Source of the DNA: Haliotis asinina
Lineage: Eukaryota; Mollusca; Gastropoda; Lepetellida; Haliotidae
DNA: 64,000 nt
NCBI RefSeq assembly: GCF_037392515.1
Contig: NC_090280.1
Location: 18,726,001-18,790,000 of the forward strand
Direction: 5' to 3'
The position numbers were made by a program, and so were the translations under genes. The notes under the pieces were generated by a model that was given only the letters and a program-made list of their open reading frames with translations, ran no database searches and was not told the origin of the DNA. Positions 48,304-60,400 of the stretch are shown here, one piece after another. How positions within the stretch are numbered: position 1 is the first letter of the stretch; each line of letters opens with the position of its first letter.

Positions 48304-48540
48304 CCACTAGGGCATGTCTGACAACATCACCAAGTCAAATTACAATAGGGGGCAGTAATGCAACATCTCAGTTTTTCTGTAGGTTGCAGAACAAATGCAC
48401 CTGGGATAACACAAGTGATAGGCAAGAAGTCTATTTCTGGCAGTAAGCAGCCTATAACGACCAACACAGGTGCGTCAGTACAGGTTGTGGACACAAGTCT
48501 ACAACAGCGAATGACAGCCTCAGGTTCTGTTACTGCTTTA
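48304..48540 (+). pseudogene. Decayed fourth Ig exon
   Basis: It starts after the same TTTTTCAG acceptor, 548 bp after exon 3, and matches the other copies to about 48,530. It has a frame-breaking extra base in the B-strand region (CAGTTTTTCTGTAGG where the others have CAGTTGACCGTAAG). It lacks 12 bp and 6 bp further on. It diverges completely before the F strand, so the second Ig cysteine is gone. It is a pseudo-exon, and the array's 3' boundary lies here. Confidence 0.75.
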
Positions 48541-49977
48541 ACTTCACATATAATGTTAATGTGTGTTTTGGACTCATGTATATAGCCACTTAGACTAAGA
48601 TTATAATAAATTTTATTTTGGCTGGGTTTCTTTACCACGTGAGTGTATAGTGTATTTGACTAAAACACATACCTGATAAAAGCTAAAGTTTGTCCGTGAC
48701 GGGTAATCTGGTTTCCGATTTATCGCAAAAATGCCATTTAACACTTGCAGATATCCTGTCGTATGAAGAGCTTCATGTTCTACTCAAATGTTTTCAACTT
48801 TCTATACCAGAACGACAAACATTCAAACCGAAAAGGTGTATTTAAAATGCAAGGAGCTCGTTTCAAGTCGGTATCTAAATCAGGCCTATATTTGTGTTCT
48901 GCACATGAACCTTATACGTCACCCTTGTAGCAGGGTCAGGACTACTGCCTTATCTGCTCTGTTTTCATCCAGGTCAACAATAACCAAGGGAAACGTCTGT
49001 TGAGACCAGCAGTGGGATAACCACCATGGAGAAAAAAAAGAATATTATACGTGTTGTTTTCAACTGTGCATTTGATCGAGAAACAGTTATCTGGAGCAAA
49101 ACCAGCTGCTCAAATCGTGTCTTCAATTTTACCTATGATTGCTGAAAAATACTAAAGGCAGCACTCCATGGTCGATGTCCGCCTGGATAGCATCGAAGAG
49201 CGAAAAAAGAAGACACGTGAAACTGAAACGAAATAAAATTAATATTCATGCGCTTTACTGTAATCATTATACCTTGGCATTGGGTGAGTGCGGGTTCAAG
49301 CTTACCATAAGGAAACAATGAATGATGAGTTAAAAGGTCCATTTTAAGTTCTCTCCCCTTGAAGTTCATTTCCGCTTAAGCACTTAGTGACTTCCTTTTC
49401 CCAATATTTTAAGCCTCCAAGTAATGTTGTGTTAACATTATTGCGGGTTTTGAGTTCTGCTCCGGAAACGAAGCCCACCTAACCATTAGACTAACACCAA
49501 AACGTTTCCATGGAAAAACAAAAAAATACAAGTACCAAAACTCTGGAAACAGCAAAAGGCACAACCATAGGTTCAGATTATAATATCTATCAAATTTAGT
49601 CTAAAAATATTGAACATTTTTTGTGTTTTGCTCAAGCAACAAAATAGGTGAAACTGTCAAGGTACATGATGCCGGCATATTTACCCTTTTTGTGTAATAT
49701 TTACCATCAACCCCTGCTGCCTGATGTGGATATGGTGGTCAGACTCAATGACTTCTTTGTTGTCTTGCATCAGCTAGGTCTCAATGTTTGCAGTAGCTAA
49801 GATACACAGCGTTCACAAACATCAACGCTATGTATCTTAGCCAGGGTTGGGGGTACAGGCAGAACTCTTACCGTAATATATAGCGATGTTTTGAAACACG
49901 TTTATGAAAAAATATGTGAAATTTAGTATACTGGCCGTGACAACGTGATTTTCATTATATGGACAAGACTTTTTTTT

Positions 49978-50131
49978 ATGGATGACAACTTCGTTAATGT
50001 GAAGAGTCACGACGTTTCGAAGTATGTTCTTATTTCTTCATCTCACTTCCTCACCATCAAGGTGCTGATGAAGAAGTAAGAACACACTTTGAAACGTCGT
50101 GACTCTTCACAGTAAAGAAGTTGTCATCCAT
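49978..50131. repeat. Inverted repeat of Penelope-terminal type
   Basis: Arms 49,978-50,042 and 50,067-50,131 are about 90% reverse-complementary over 65 bp around a 24-bp loop. The right arm contains GAAACGTCGTGACTC and AAAGAAGTTGTCATCCAT. Compare GAAACGTCG and AAAGAAGTTGACTATCCAT in the Penelope-like end at 41,930-42,000. CTGATGA precedes the GAAAC, as in hammerhead cores. It is probably the head-to-head termini of another Penelope subfamily. Confidence 0.6.
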
Positions 50132-50596
50132 CAAAACTCGTGTCTTTATGTGTATTATTTCTAAATGCCCGTCGAAGACTCTATGAAAGTGAGAGTTAAC
50201 AGGTCTGTGTCTTAAGCCAGACTTGGGATAAGGGTACTGGCCAATTTGTTTGAAATGACACAGCAAGGTCTTTGAGCTTGACCATCTGAAGTTAAGCATG
50301 GGGTGCTGAGGACCAAAATATCTATACTGGACATCCCACCAACACCAGATTGTGTGAAGCCTGTATCAGTAAACATAAAACACATGGTAACACGATGATG
50401 CTTTGGACAGTCTGCATGTTAATCCACTAGAAATAACTTTGGAGATGCTTTTTTTTTGTAAGCTCCTCTATACCATCAAGCCAATGATGCATTCCACTTA
50501 CCCATGAAACACAACTACAGAGAACATGCAATAAGGATCATGGCACACATAAGGGACATAACTCTGAACATTCACCCCTCAGATGACTGTCCCCTT

Positions 50597-50820
50597 TTCG
50601 ACTCGCTTTAGACCTGATGTTCAATAACCCATGCTTGTCGAAAGAGGCAACTAACAGGATCAGGCTGCTGACAATGACGCCAATTGTCATCGAGTCCCAA
50701 TTACGTAGAACAATGCTTACGTTGTTGATCACTGGATTGTCCTCTCTTGACTCAATTACTTACAGACAGCTGCCATATAGCTGGAGCATTGCTGAGTGCA
50801 ATGTAAATCATTCACTCCCT
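50597..50820 (-). mobile_element. Abalone-type SINE core
   Basis: The reverse complement contains GCACTCAGCAATGCTCCAGC, TAATTGAGTCAAGAGAGGAC, AATCCAGTGATCAACAACG and CCATGCTTGTCG-type motifs in the usual order, shortened and diverged. Confidence 0.8.
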
Positions 50821-51269
50821 AATTCACTGTCTCATTCCTATGAGTTACCACCATATTGTAAAGTAATCCGTGACATTCACATAATTCAACTAAAATTTTA
50901 TTCAGATTATATAAATCACAAAACATAAAAGAATGAAAATCTAAATTGAGAAACCTCCAGCAACAATTATATCTATATATTAACATGGCATTGTATACAT
51001 GTGTATATGGATATATCTCTTCCAGCTAAAGCAACAACAATGTAAATAAGATCTAACACACTTTTAAATAATATAACTATACCTGAATTTACATGTCACA
51101 TGCCTTCCTTAAAAAAGTGGGTGGGGGAGTGCAGGAAGACAAGAGGGTATATTCCCAGGTACTTTCCAAATAACTGGTTAATGTTACAGCACTTATCAAT
51201 GCACTGTAAAATCGTGAAACTATACTTTCAGTACAAATGAGAAACTTTCTGAATAATATGTGGAGAGGC

Positions 51270-51420
51270 CGGGTAAGTTGATTTATAAATCTTCTGGCAA
51301 TACTCCAGCAATATCATGGCCGTGACACCAGAGAAGAGGGCTTCACAGATTGTACCAAACAGGGGAATCAAACCCAGAACTTACACATCCCGAGTGAACA
51401 AATTAACCACTGGGCTTCAA
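51270..51420 (-). mobile_element. tRNA-derived SINE
   Basis: The reverse complement begins GAAGCCCAGTGGTTAATTTG (A box), has GGGTTTGATTCCCC (B box) and a TCTGTGAAGCCCTCTTCTC body. Confidence 0.8.
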
Positions 51421-52602
51421 TACAATTAAGAATAATATGTGTAGGACATCTGACTAGTCTGGGTTTTTTGAAAAAGCCATAAATTATGGTGTGATCCAAG
51501 AATTGGATGTTCAATGATCCATCTAGGATTGAAACTGTCAAGGGATGACATAAATATGTCAATGATAAAAACAAACAAAATTCTGCTTATCAGTTTACTC
51601 CAAACTGTTCAGTATATGGTTTGACATCAAGGTCATTATCACAGAAGACATCAGATAAAGGGAGGTAACTGAGAAAAACACAGAGTTTAAGGTCATGAAC
51701 CTTTCACTTTATCAATATATTACTTCCTTTGATAGATAAGATAGAATATTTCATAAAAAAAAAAACTAAAATAAATAAAAACTATTTCATATTCTTCAGA
51801 TATGGTTCACCTGAGATCTTCACGATCTGGAATGATTACTTTTAAATTAACCACTATTTTTCTTTGGCTGATCTTGAGAATGTTGATATGCTCAAATCCT
51901 TTTACACGACTAGAATATCGTTACCTATTTTCTCGCAAATTTGTGTCCAAAACAGATGTCTCTTTGGGGTGGGGTGCGGGGGTTTGGCGGGGGTAAATGT
52001 TTCATTTCTTTTATATTAGAACTGACATCTGTAGTATCCAAATTTATGGCAACATAATGACAGCATCAGGTGTAAAGTATACAAATCTGCACACCTATTT
52101 ATGCTAATACCTGCATAAAGGTACAAACATGCTGACATCAACTCCTATGTCAATAATAAAAATATCTAATGATAATAATCTTAATATTCATCATTTACAT
52201 GCAACAGACTTTAGACAAGGACACAAAATTCATGACATCTTTCAGCGCACACTACTATATGTAACCACTTGCCCCATTCCATGACCCACAAAAAGACTTG
52301 TTGCAGAACAGTATGCCATTATTGCCAAGATTCGTGGCAAAGCAGTCAAATTGTACATAGGAAAATGTATTTTGATTCATAAAAATGATGGCACAAACTT
52401 TGAAACTTTGCTGAACTATGGAAAGCATAATATAAACAAATAGTTCTAGGCCACTTTCATCTCCCTGCCCTTTTGTTTTTAGACAAGGCTCAGTCATAAA
52501 CATAGCCACGGGAGGGGTACAAGTTGCCATCCAGGATGCCAGAATGACACAAGTAGTTACAAATGCACAAACTACAAAAAAAGCTTAGCTCATACATTTG
52601 TC

Positions 52603-53106
52603 CATCCTCGATATCTCCAGGGTATACGTTCCGAAAAGTCTCCACTATACCCATCTACAGGTTGGCCCTGATAATTTTATTAACTCCCTTTGCGGGCTCC
52701 GCTTTCTCACAGTAGCCAATCAGCATGGTCGCCGCTATAACCGAACTTGCCAGTGCCAATAAAGGTAGCAGTTGCAACTGCAAAGGTTTGCTTGCCGTGT
52801 GACTCACAATTTGGGGAAATCATACAGGCAACTTTATAGGTCTGAAACCTTTTTAAAAACATATGCAAGAAATCTATCTACCTCTTTCAGAGAACCTACA
52901 CATGGTTTGTTTGCCAAGTTTAATCGGTTAGAGAATTTAAAAAGCGAAAGTGACTTGTGACTGGTTTGCTCAACTTAACAGCGTAGACACCTGATTGGAT
53001 AAAAAGCCAGCCAAGGAAGGTAATAAATTTATTGGGATGAGCCGTAAATGCATCCAGGGTATAGTGGAGACTTTTTGGAACGTATACCCTGGAGATATCG
53101 AGGATG
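52603..53106. mobile_element. 504-bp MITE with 50-bp terminal inverted repeats and a 9-bp target duplication
   Basis: Left TIR 52,603-52,652 (CATCCTCGATATCTCCAGGG onward) and right TIR 53,057-53,106 are reverse complements with one mismatch visible. ACATTTGTC flanks both ends (52,594-52,602 and 53,107-53,115). There is no transposase frame, so it is non-autonomous. A 9-bp duplication with long TIRs fits Mutator-like elements best. Merlin or hAT relatives (8-9 bp) are alternatives. The near-identity of the TIRs suggests a fairly young insertion. Confidence 0.85.
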
Positions 53107-54074
53107 ACATTTGTCAGCCAATCAACAAATAGTAACTACTGTCTCTACAGAGACCGTTTTCTTCTTTATGAAAACATAAACGGAACATAGGAACTACTTG
53201 CTTGGTCAGCCAATCAAACATCATAGAATCACTTGCACTTTATACAATCATCTTCAATAAAGAATATATTTTGCAAGTCAGTATCTATAACAGACAGGTT
53301 CTAACATTGTAAGTGTATTATATGGGTACACACATTTGATCACTCTTGCACAACATTTCAACATCAGCCGAACAACAAAATTATATGAAAGTACTGGGCC
53401 TAGATTTTTGAAGCTCTCTTAGCACTAAAACACGTACCATACACGTAGTGCCACACATTACCAATAAGTTACATCTTAGTGCTGAGACAGCTTTGAAAAG
53501 CCAGGCCCTGAATAAATAGCCAAACACTATATACATTATAATAATAGAAGACTAGTATATTTTAGTACAATACACAAAAAATTGAGCACAGTGTGACTAG
53601 ACATATTGGAAACAGTGGGGACAAAATATACATATACATGAAAAAAATAATGCATTCGGCAAAATATATTGACTAAAAGTAAAAAAATATTTTCAACAGA
53701 TCAGATTATACTGAGGGAAAACATAGAGGATCCCATAAAAACACAAGTGTTCCTTTATCTATTGCCTAGGTTTCCTCTGAAGTTGTGTGGTACAAAGCTT
53801 GTGAAGGAACCAGGCAACTAAGGAGCTTATATGCTTTCATGTGATCCCTTATTTTTTTTCCCCCAGTATAGGTCATATCTGGATTATAGCAAAGTTGACA
53901 AGATCATTTCATACCAGATTAGAATATTTTCTAAGGCTCCTTTGAGCAGGAGGTTTACAGGTGGACTAAATGAGTTTAAACCGAATTGCCCACATCTCAA
54001 TTCACATTTGTTGCTGATGAATCGTCGACTTTTGAAAGCAAAAGGACCTCTGTCCAAATAGCAACAAGAAGATA

Positions 54075-54700
54075 AAGTCATCAATACCCCAAATATGCCT
54101 ACTAGTTATGAGTACACCACTAGATCAAGCTATGTGCCAAGTCTAGTGAAGAAATAGTGAATAGTTGTAGACTCCAGAAAAGAGCACTACCACAAGTTTC
54201 AGTCTAAGTCAAACTTGTTGCCATGGAGATGCCAAAAATATATTATTCAGAATTCAAAAACTACCTAAAGGCACCAGTACACCAACATGCCAATCAATGT
54301 GTCAAGTTTGGTGTAGAAATAGTGACAGGTTTTAGAGTTTTGCTCCGGAAAAGAGCACTACCAATTGCATTTGAAGTCAAACCTGTTGCCATGGAAATGC
54401 AAAAAATATTTTATTCAGAAATCCAAAACTATCAAAGGCACCAGTACACCACCAGAGAAAGCTATGTGTCAAGTTTGGGGAATAAATAGTGAATGGTTTG
54501 AGTTTTGCTCCAGAAAAGAGCACTACCACCAATTTCACTCGAAGTCATTTGATGCCATGGAAATGCCAAAAATATTTTAATTTTGTATTCAGAATTCCAA
54601 ACCTACTAAAAGGCACCAGTACACCACTAGGCCAATCTATACGCCAAGTTTGGTGAAGAAATAAAAACAGTTTTAAAGTGCTCTGGAAAAGATAAATGTG
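54075..54700. repeat. Tandem repeat of about 172 bp, three to four diverged copies
   Basis: AAAAGAGCACTACCA recurs at about 54,180, 54,350 and 54,526, each followed by TTGCCATGGAAATGC-like sequence and AAAGGCACCAGTACACCA. A single related fragment (GCTGCCATGGAAACGGG) lies at about 62,400, so the unit may be a dispersed repeat that duplicated locally. Confidence 0.75.
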
Positions 54701-55390
54701 CACGGAGGGCATTTTAATTAATACCCCTCACAAAACGCGCTTCGGGGTACAACTAGAACTAGGTCAAGAGCATGTGCACCCATAACAATAAAGAAACTGA
54801 AACAAACATCTATGATTAAGTAAGAAGAAAGGTGAAAATTGAAAGGTCAGTGACTATTTCTAATCCATGTAAATAACATTGTGTTTCAGTAAACTGAACT
54901 TATTGAACAGTGTTTTTTTGAAAAAGAAATGTTTTCACAGGCTCAAGTTTATTTTGTCAGGCTTGTTAACAAACAATATACAACAGGATGTCTTTCAGTA
55001 TTATTTCAATATTCATGAAGACCAACAAGCAAACAAAGTAGTAAGAATACACAGATGAAAGGAAAACTGTCACCACTGTGATGGTCAGTTTTGTCAGCAA
55101 GAATTCTATTATTGACATAATGGGTGTATATAAGAAGCATGACTTCTTGTGACTTTTGAGCATCCATAAGTGGATTAAATGCACACTGTTATCCTGCACC
55201 ACATGGGTCAATAATTTATTCTGCAAAATCTGCAATAATGGGTGTCAACAAAATGATGCTGTGAGATTGAGCAACAATACACACCACACCTCACCATATC
55301 ACAATTTTATAACATCAACAATAGGGGTTTGTCAACAAAAGCTGGAAATATCTAAAGCATGAGTTCAGGCACAAACAAACACAATAATTA

Positions 55391-55522
55391 AGTGAATGAG
55401 TGAGATTGGTTTTACACCATTTATAGCAATATTCAACCAATATGACAGTGCGGGATACCAGAAATGGCTTCATGCATTGTTGAGAATCAAACCCAAGTCA
55501 TAAATGTGACCACCCACCACAA
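55391..55522 (-). mobile_element. tRNA-derived SINE, diverged
   Basis: AGTGAATGAGTGAGATTGG is followed by TAGCAATATTCAACC, TGGCTTCATGCATTG and an inverted B box (GAATCAAACCC). Confidence 0.65.
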
Positions 55523-55689
55523 GCAAACTCAATAAGGTAAAATCAGTTCTGTGGTCAAAGTTTATTCCAGTGGCTCAAGGACACTGACTAATTGCTGCGT
55601 CTGAAAAGACAAATAAACCTTAGTGATAAATCAGGCACAGACTCAAACCCATGATCAACGAAGTCTGGCATCCATTAGGAAATAATACT

Positions 55690-56550
55690 GGAACAAGTGT
55701 TCAAATGTGGAACATGTAGAATGTGGATCTGTGGATATGTAAAATCAGGTTCTGCAGAATGTGGCTCTGTGGAACCAGGTTCTGTAGAATGTGGATTTGT
55801 TGAATCAACTTCTGCAGAATGTGGATCTGCTGAATTAAGTTATGTAAAATTTGGATCTGTTGAATCAAGTTCTGATTAAAGTGGATCTGCTGAATCAACT
55901 TCTGCAGAATGTGGATCTGTAGAATCAGGTTCTGCAGAATGTGGATATGTTGAATCAACTTCTGCAGAATATGGATCTGTGGAATAGGAATCTCTGGCAG
56001 GAGAATATGTGGAATGTGGTTGTACAAAATGAGGCATATGGATCCTTTATGGAGTGTAGATCTATGGAATATGGTTCAGTGTGACCAGTGGAATGTGCAT
56101 CTGTGGAATACATACTGTGGTATCTGAGAACCAGTAACTTTGAAACATGGATCTGTGGATTGTGGTTCTCTGTAATATGGAGCCTGATACTTTTGGAGTG
56201 TGGATATATGAAATATGGAACCTGGAGCCTTGGGGCTAATGAGTAGGATAGGTGTTTGTAGACATAACAAGCAATCAAGGATATGACGGGTGTCTGTGGA
56301 CAAGATATGAGTGTGGATATGATGGTTATCTGTGGATATGATGGGTGGGCCTTTGGGTATGTCAGGCGTCTGTAGACATGACATGTATCTAAGGATATGA
56401 CAGATGTCTTTGGATATGTCAGGTGTCTGTGGAAATTTCGCGTGGGTCCGACAGGTGTCTAGATATAACAGGTGGGCATATGGAATCAACAAGTATCTGT
56501 AGATATGACAAAAGTCACGGAGGACAAAAAGCTGTGGATTACAACAATCT
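55690..56550. repeat. Minisatellite of about 30 bp, grading into diverged units
   Basis: Between about 55,730 and 55,985 the unit TTCTGCAGAATGTGGATCTG followed by TTGAATCAA repeats roughly nine times. To about 56,550 the repetition is looser (TCTGTGGATATGACAGGTG-like). The short frames across it are by-products. Confidence 0.85.
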
Positions 56551-57285
56551 GTGGATAGAATGAGATATGTTTGTGAATAATACTGCTATGTCAGACATTA
56601 ATTTGACAAAAGTATATTTTCAAGAAAACTATGGGAGCATCATCAGCAGCAGCAATATGATGTCAGAATACTTGACTGATTCCAGTATTTCACATTAAAT
56701 GAAAGACATCGTATATGTGAAGCCAATACATAGGGCCCTATTGTCCCTCTGCAAGTGTCAAATCCAACTGGTATGACTGTAAGTATGCAGATTATTGTAT
56801 TTGCTACCAAAGCTGACAAAGAGTGTTCTCTTCCATTTAACACTTACAAGATGTCTTTTAAAAACTTTGCTAATCCCTTAAAACATGAAGATGTTAAACA
56901 AAAATGAGACCTCAGAAAACCTTGGCCTTTCTTTCCAAACTTCAACTTTAACATAACATATCACTGTTGATAGATTATAAAGACAATGCAAGGGAAGCAA
57001 CTCTTTGATCGATCAGTCCAAGTTGTGTAGTGATGTCACATACCATGTAATCTGGACATCCCTATCACATGTCAATTCAGCATTTTCAAAGAAGAAAATA
57101 TATCTTTTCTCTCAGATCTGGATGTGGTCATGCTTAGGAGAGATTCTTGGAACAGACCCTGGAACAGACTCCTGGAACAGATTCTTGGCACTGATTTCCT
57201 GGAATTGATTCAAGACAAATTCCAGGATCTGATTCCTGGTCTTAATACCTGCAACCAGCACTCTTGACCAATTCCGAGGTCTCCC

Positions 57286-57447
57286 TTACTGATCCTTCTC
57301 CGGGTCATCAAGATGAGGCTGGTATCCCAAGGGAATCTCTGCCCACTTCTGCCTCTCCCCTCCTGCCAGGATCCCATACATGATGGCACCACAGCCATAT
57401 ACAGCTGCCGCCAGATAGAAGATGATCTGCCATTGACCAGCATTGCC
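57286..57447 (-). CDS. SLC17 last coding exon
   Basis: Follows the acceptor AATGGTTTCCAG, phase 0. It encodes GNAGQWQIIFYLAAAVYGCG, the last membrane span, and a charged cytosolic end with GERQKWAEIP, then PEKDQ and TAA. Confidence 0.9.
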   Translation of the reverse strand, partial: GNAGQWQIIFYLAAAVYGCGAIMYGILAGGERQKWAEIPLGYQPHLDDPEKDQ

Positions 57448-60400
57448 CTGGAAACCATTCCAGAGATGGGTTAAAATAATGTTTTGCATCAGCATTATCA
57501 TTTACATATGGTAAATATAGATTTCTGTAGATATTCAATATAAAGTTCTCGCCTGGGACAGTTATCTTTTCGCTTTAACGTAATTTTTATTTTTCTATTT
57601 TCATGCACTGAAACATGTCACTCATTTATTCATTCATTCATAAGAAGAAGATGTAGAGGAACACAGAATGCATACAGGTACAAAAGCTATGGAAAACCTG
57701 CCTTGTTATCATCCTAAGCCTATTAAGACTTTAGAACCCGTCAAGATAGATATTTAGCAGCAGCTATTTGTTGGAATATGTGACTAACAGGATCCAGTGG
57801 ACAGGTTCAGACTTCCTTGAAAGTCATTTCAGAAGTTGTACAGATGAACAAAAATGGATAGTCAATTCCTTTATTGCAATGGGTGTGACGTTTCGGTGTA
57901 GGTACTAACACCATTATCGAGCATCACAAAGAACTTGGTTTTCCTTCATGTTCAGACTTGGTGTACACATTTCATCATATCCGAATGTGGATTTATCATG
58001 GTTTATGATGTCATCAGATTGTCTGGTCTAAACTTGATTATTTTCAGACCAGAATAACAAAACTGGAATTATCCTGAGTGCAGTGATAAACTGGTTGGTT
58101 GGTTCTTTATATGGTGGCAGTCTGTAAATAACTGAGTCTGGACCAGACAATCCAGTGATCAACAGCATGGACATCAATCTAAGCAACTGGGTTACAATGA
58201 CCAACCAATGGTCAACCAAGTCAGCCAACCTGACCACCCAATCCCATAAAACAAGCAAACAAACAAAGAGACATCCAGTTTGGCAAAGGGGGACAACTGC
58301 AGCTACCTTGCTGGTAACAATGGCACTGGTAAGGCTCGGGGAGATGATTCCAGGAATGGTGGCAAATGTGTTGGACAGCCCCATCAGGATGCTTGCATAC
58401 TGCGGGGCAATGTCAAGATGGTTGACACTGAATCCAGACCAGGCAAATCCCCCTAGACCGACGGCAATGGTCAGACATGTCATCCCAGCAACAGGTGTCA
58501 TGAGATAGCCAGCGGCTATCATAAACACTGCCTGGATAGCAAATGCTGAAAAACAGATGTAGAGGCATCATGACCATGGTGACCTTTAAAATGACTATGG
58601 TGTTTGATTGAATCAGAACAGGAAATAGTTACAAACACAGACACAGACACACAGAGACACACACACACACACACACACAGACACACACACACAAACTCAG
58701 ACACGAACTCAAGTTGCCGTCATTTTGAAGGTGTCCAGTAATCAGATTATGTGATTAATAATGGTACATCCTCATATAATTATTCCATGCAATGATTTAC
58801 ACCCTGTACTCTGATGATTTTGACCTGCAATGGAGTCCACCTTCACAAGATCGAGACCCAACATAGGAAATCATGTAGACCACTTTTGCCATGTCCACAA
58901 GCTTTTCTAATGGCAGATTTCACACTGCCCGACCTTGACATCAATTCATCCAAGTATGTAGATAAGAAACGATTCATCAAGGTTCAAACATCCACCAAGA
59001 CTATATAAACAAACAACCCTCAGAACAAAAATAGTTCACTTCAGAAACCCGAGCCATCAGTCCAAAAAGGCTGCTGTTTAGTCACTGTCCCACCTTACCC
59101 CCACAAGTAAATATCCTCCTGACGATGCCAGTGGACACGCCAAGTGGACCCCGCATGATGTCAGCAAGATGGCCGCTAGTCAACACAACCAGGCCCATCA
59201 CCAGGTATGGCAGAGCAGCCAAAAATCCTCCCTGAAACAGATGCAGGTCAGAATATATGACACAGTTACATGCACTCAAACTTCACACATAAAATGAAAC
59301 AGTATACTCTTCTGAAACATAACAGATAAGATAAAACTGTTCATTCTTCTGAAACTCAAACATTGCATAGTCATAATATTATATCAGTAAGGGGGCAACG
59401 AGGTAGCCCTTAAAGCGTTTGCTTGTCTTGACTAAGAAACAGGTTTGATGCCCCATATGCACAACAATGATATTGCTGAAATATTCCTAAATAGAGATAA
59501 TTCTTCATTAGTTTTCAATGACAATGTACATCTGTCAACACTGTAGTACTATCAGAGGGGTACACAAAGAACGTAGTCTAGACTACCAGTTGTCCGACTT
59601 TCATTTTGTGGAAGTCGCGGTGGCTGAGCGGGTTAGGCGGCAGACTTTGTGTGCTGGCGATTAGGTGCCTGACTCGGTGCGAGTTCGAATCCCGGATGGG
59701 ACTCAACCAAAAAAGTACTAGAATTTGTACTTTACTGAGAAAGTGAAATCCCAAATATGACATATGTGACATATGTTGTGTAAGGTATGTAATAATACTG
59801 AGAAAATGATCAATTCTCAGGTAAGGTGAGCTAACAAATGCACCTGATCCAGTGCAGTGTGTTGATACTTACCCCCAATATTATGGCAATCTAACACCTT
59901 GGATTAGCCAGGTAAGTTATACTAACAATACTAATCAAATAAGGTGAGGTATACTCACCACTAGGTAAGGTGAGGTAATAACAGTCATCATCTAGATACC
60001 TTGAGCTGGAAACACTCATCAACTAGGTAAGGTGAGGTAATAATAGTCATCAACTAGGAAAGGTGAGCTAGCAATACTCATCAACTATCTCTGGTGAGCT
60101 AACAATATTCATCAACTGTCTATGGTGAGCAAACTCATGAGCTAGGCATGGTGAGCTAATAACTCACCTGATCCAGTTTAAAATGCAGCACAGAGTTGAG
60201 GAAAGTAGGCAGCTCAGTCAGCCAGGTATAGAAGCCCCAGTTCTCGGCAAAGTGAGCCACGACAATTGCCCACACCGGCAGTGACGTCAACATGGACAAC
60301 CATGGTGGGTGGATCCTCTGTAACACAAGGCGACTACTACATGAAACACATACTTTTGGCACTGAGTACACTTCTGTCTCATGGAGGAATGCTTTGTGAC

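Larger units (their letters stand above)
48541..52593. other. Gene-free stretch with SINEs and an inverted repeat
   Basis: No transmembrane or tail exon for the Ig gene is visible. A scrap at about 50,255-50,300 (GACCATCTGAAGTTAAGC) weakly resembles 5S rRNA. The other structures are listed separately. Confidence 0.5.
53116..57285. other. Gene-free stretch downstream of the SLC17 gene
   Basis: It holds two minisatellites and a SINE, listed separately. I see no exon. Confidence 0.5.

Noticed and set aside
51802-51996. Transmembrane exon for the Ig gene on the plus strand
   Set aside because: A hydrophobic stretch is present, but there is no acceptor in the right phase and no stop-transfer or tail exon follows.
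52772-52960. Plus-strand frame inside the MITE as a transposase remnant
   Set aside because: It is only 62 codons with no transposase motif, and the element is far too short to encode one.
55701-56492. Minus-strand frames with QIHILQNLI-type repeats
   Set aside because: They are translations of the minisatellite at 55,690-56,550.
57308-57538. Other minus-strand frames over the last SLC17 exon
   Set aside because: They are shadows of the SLC17 frame, which alone shows the family motifs.
59612-59702. Functional tRNA-Leu gene
   Set aside because: The acceptor stem does not pair, the variable region is too long, and SINE-type sequence follows.
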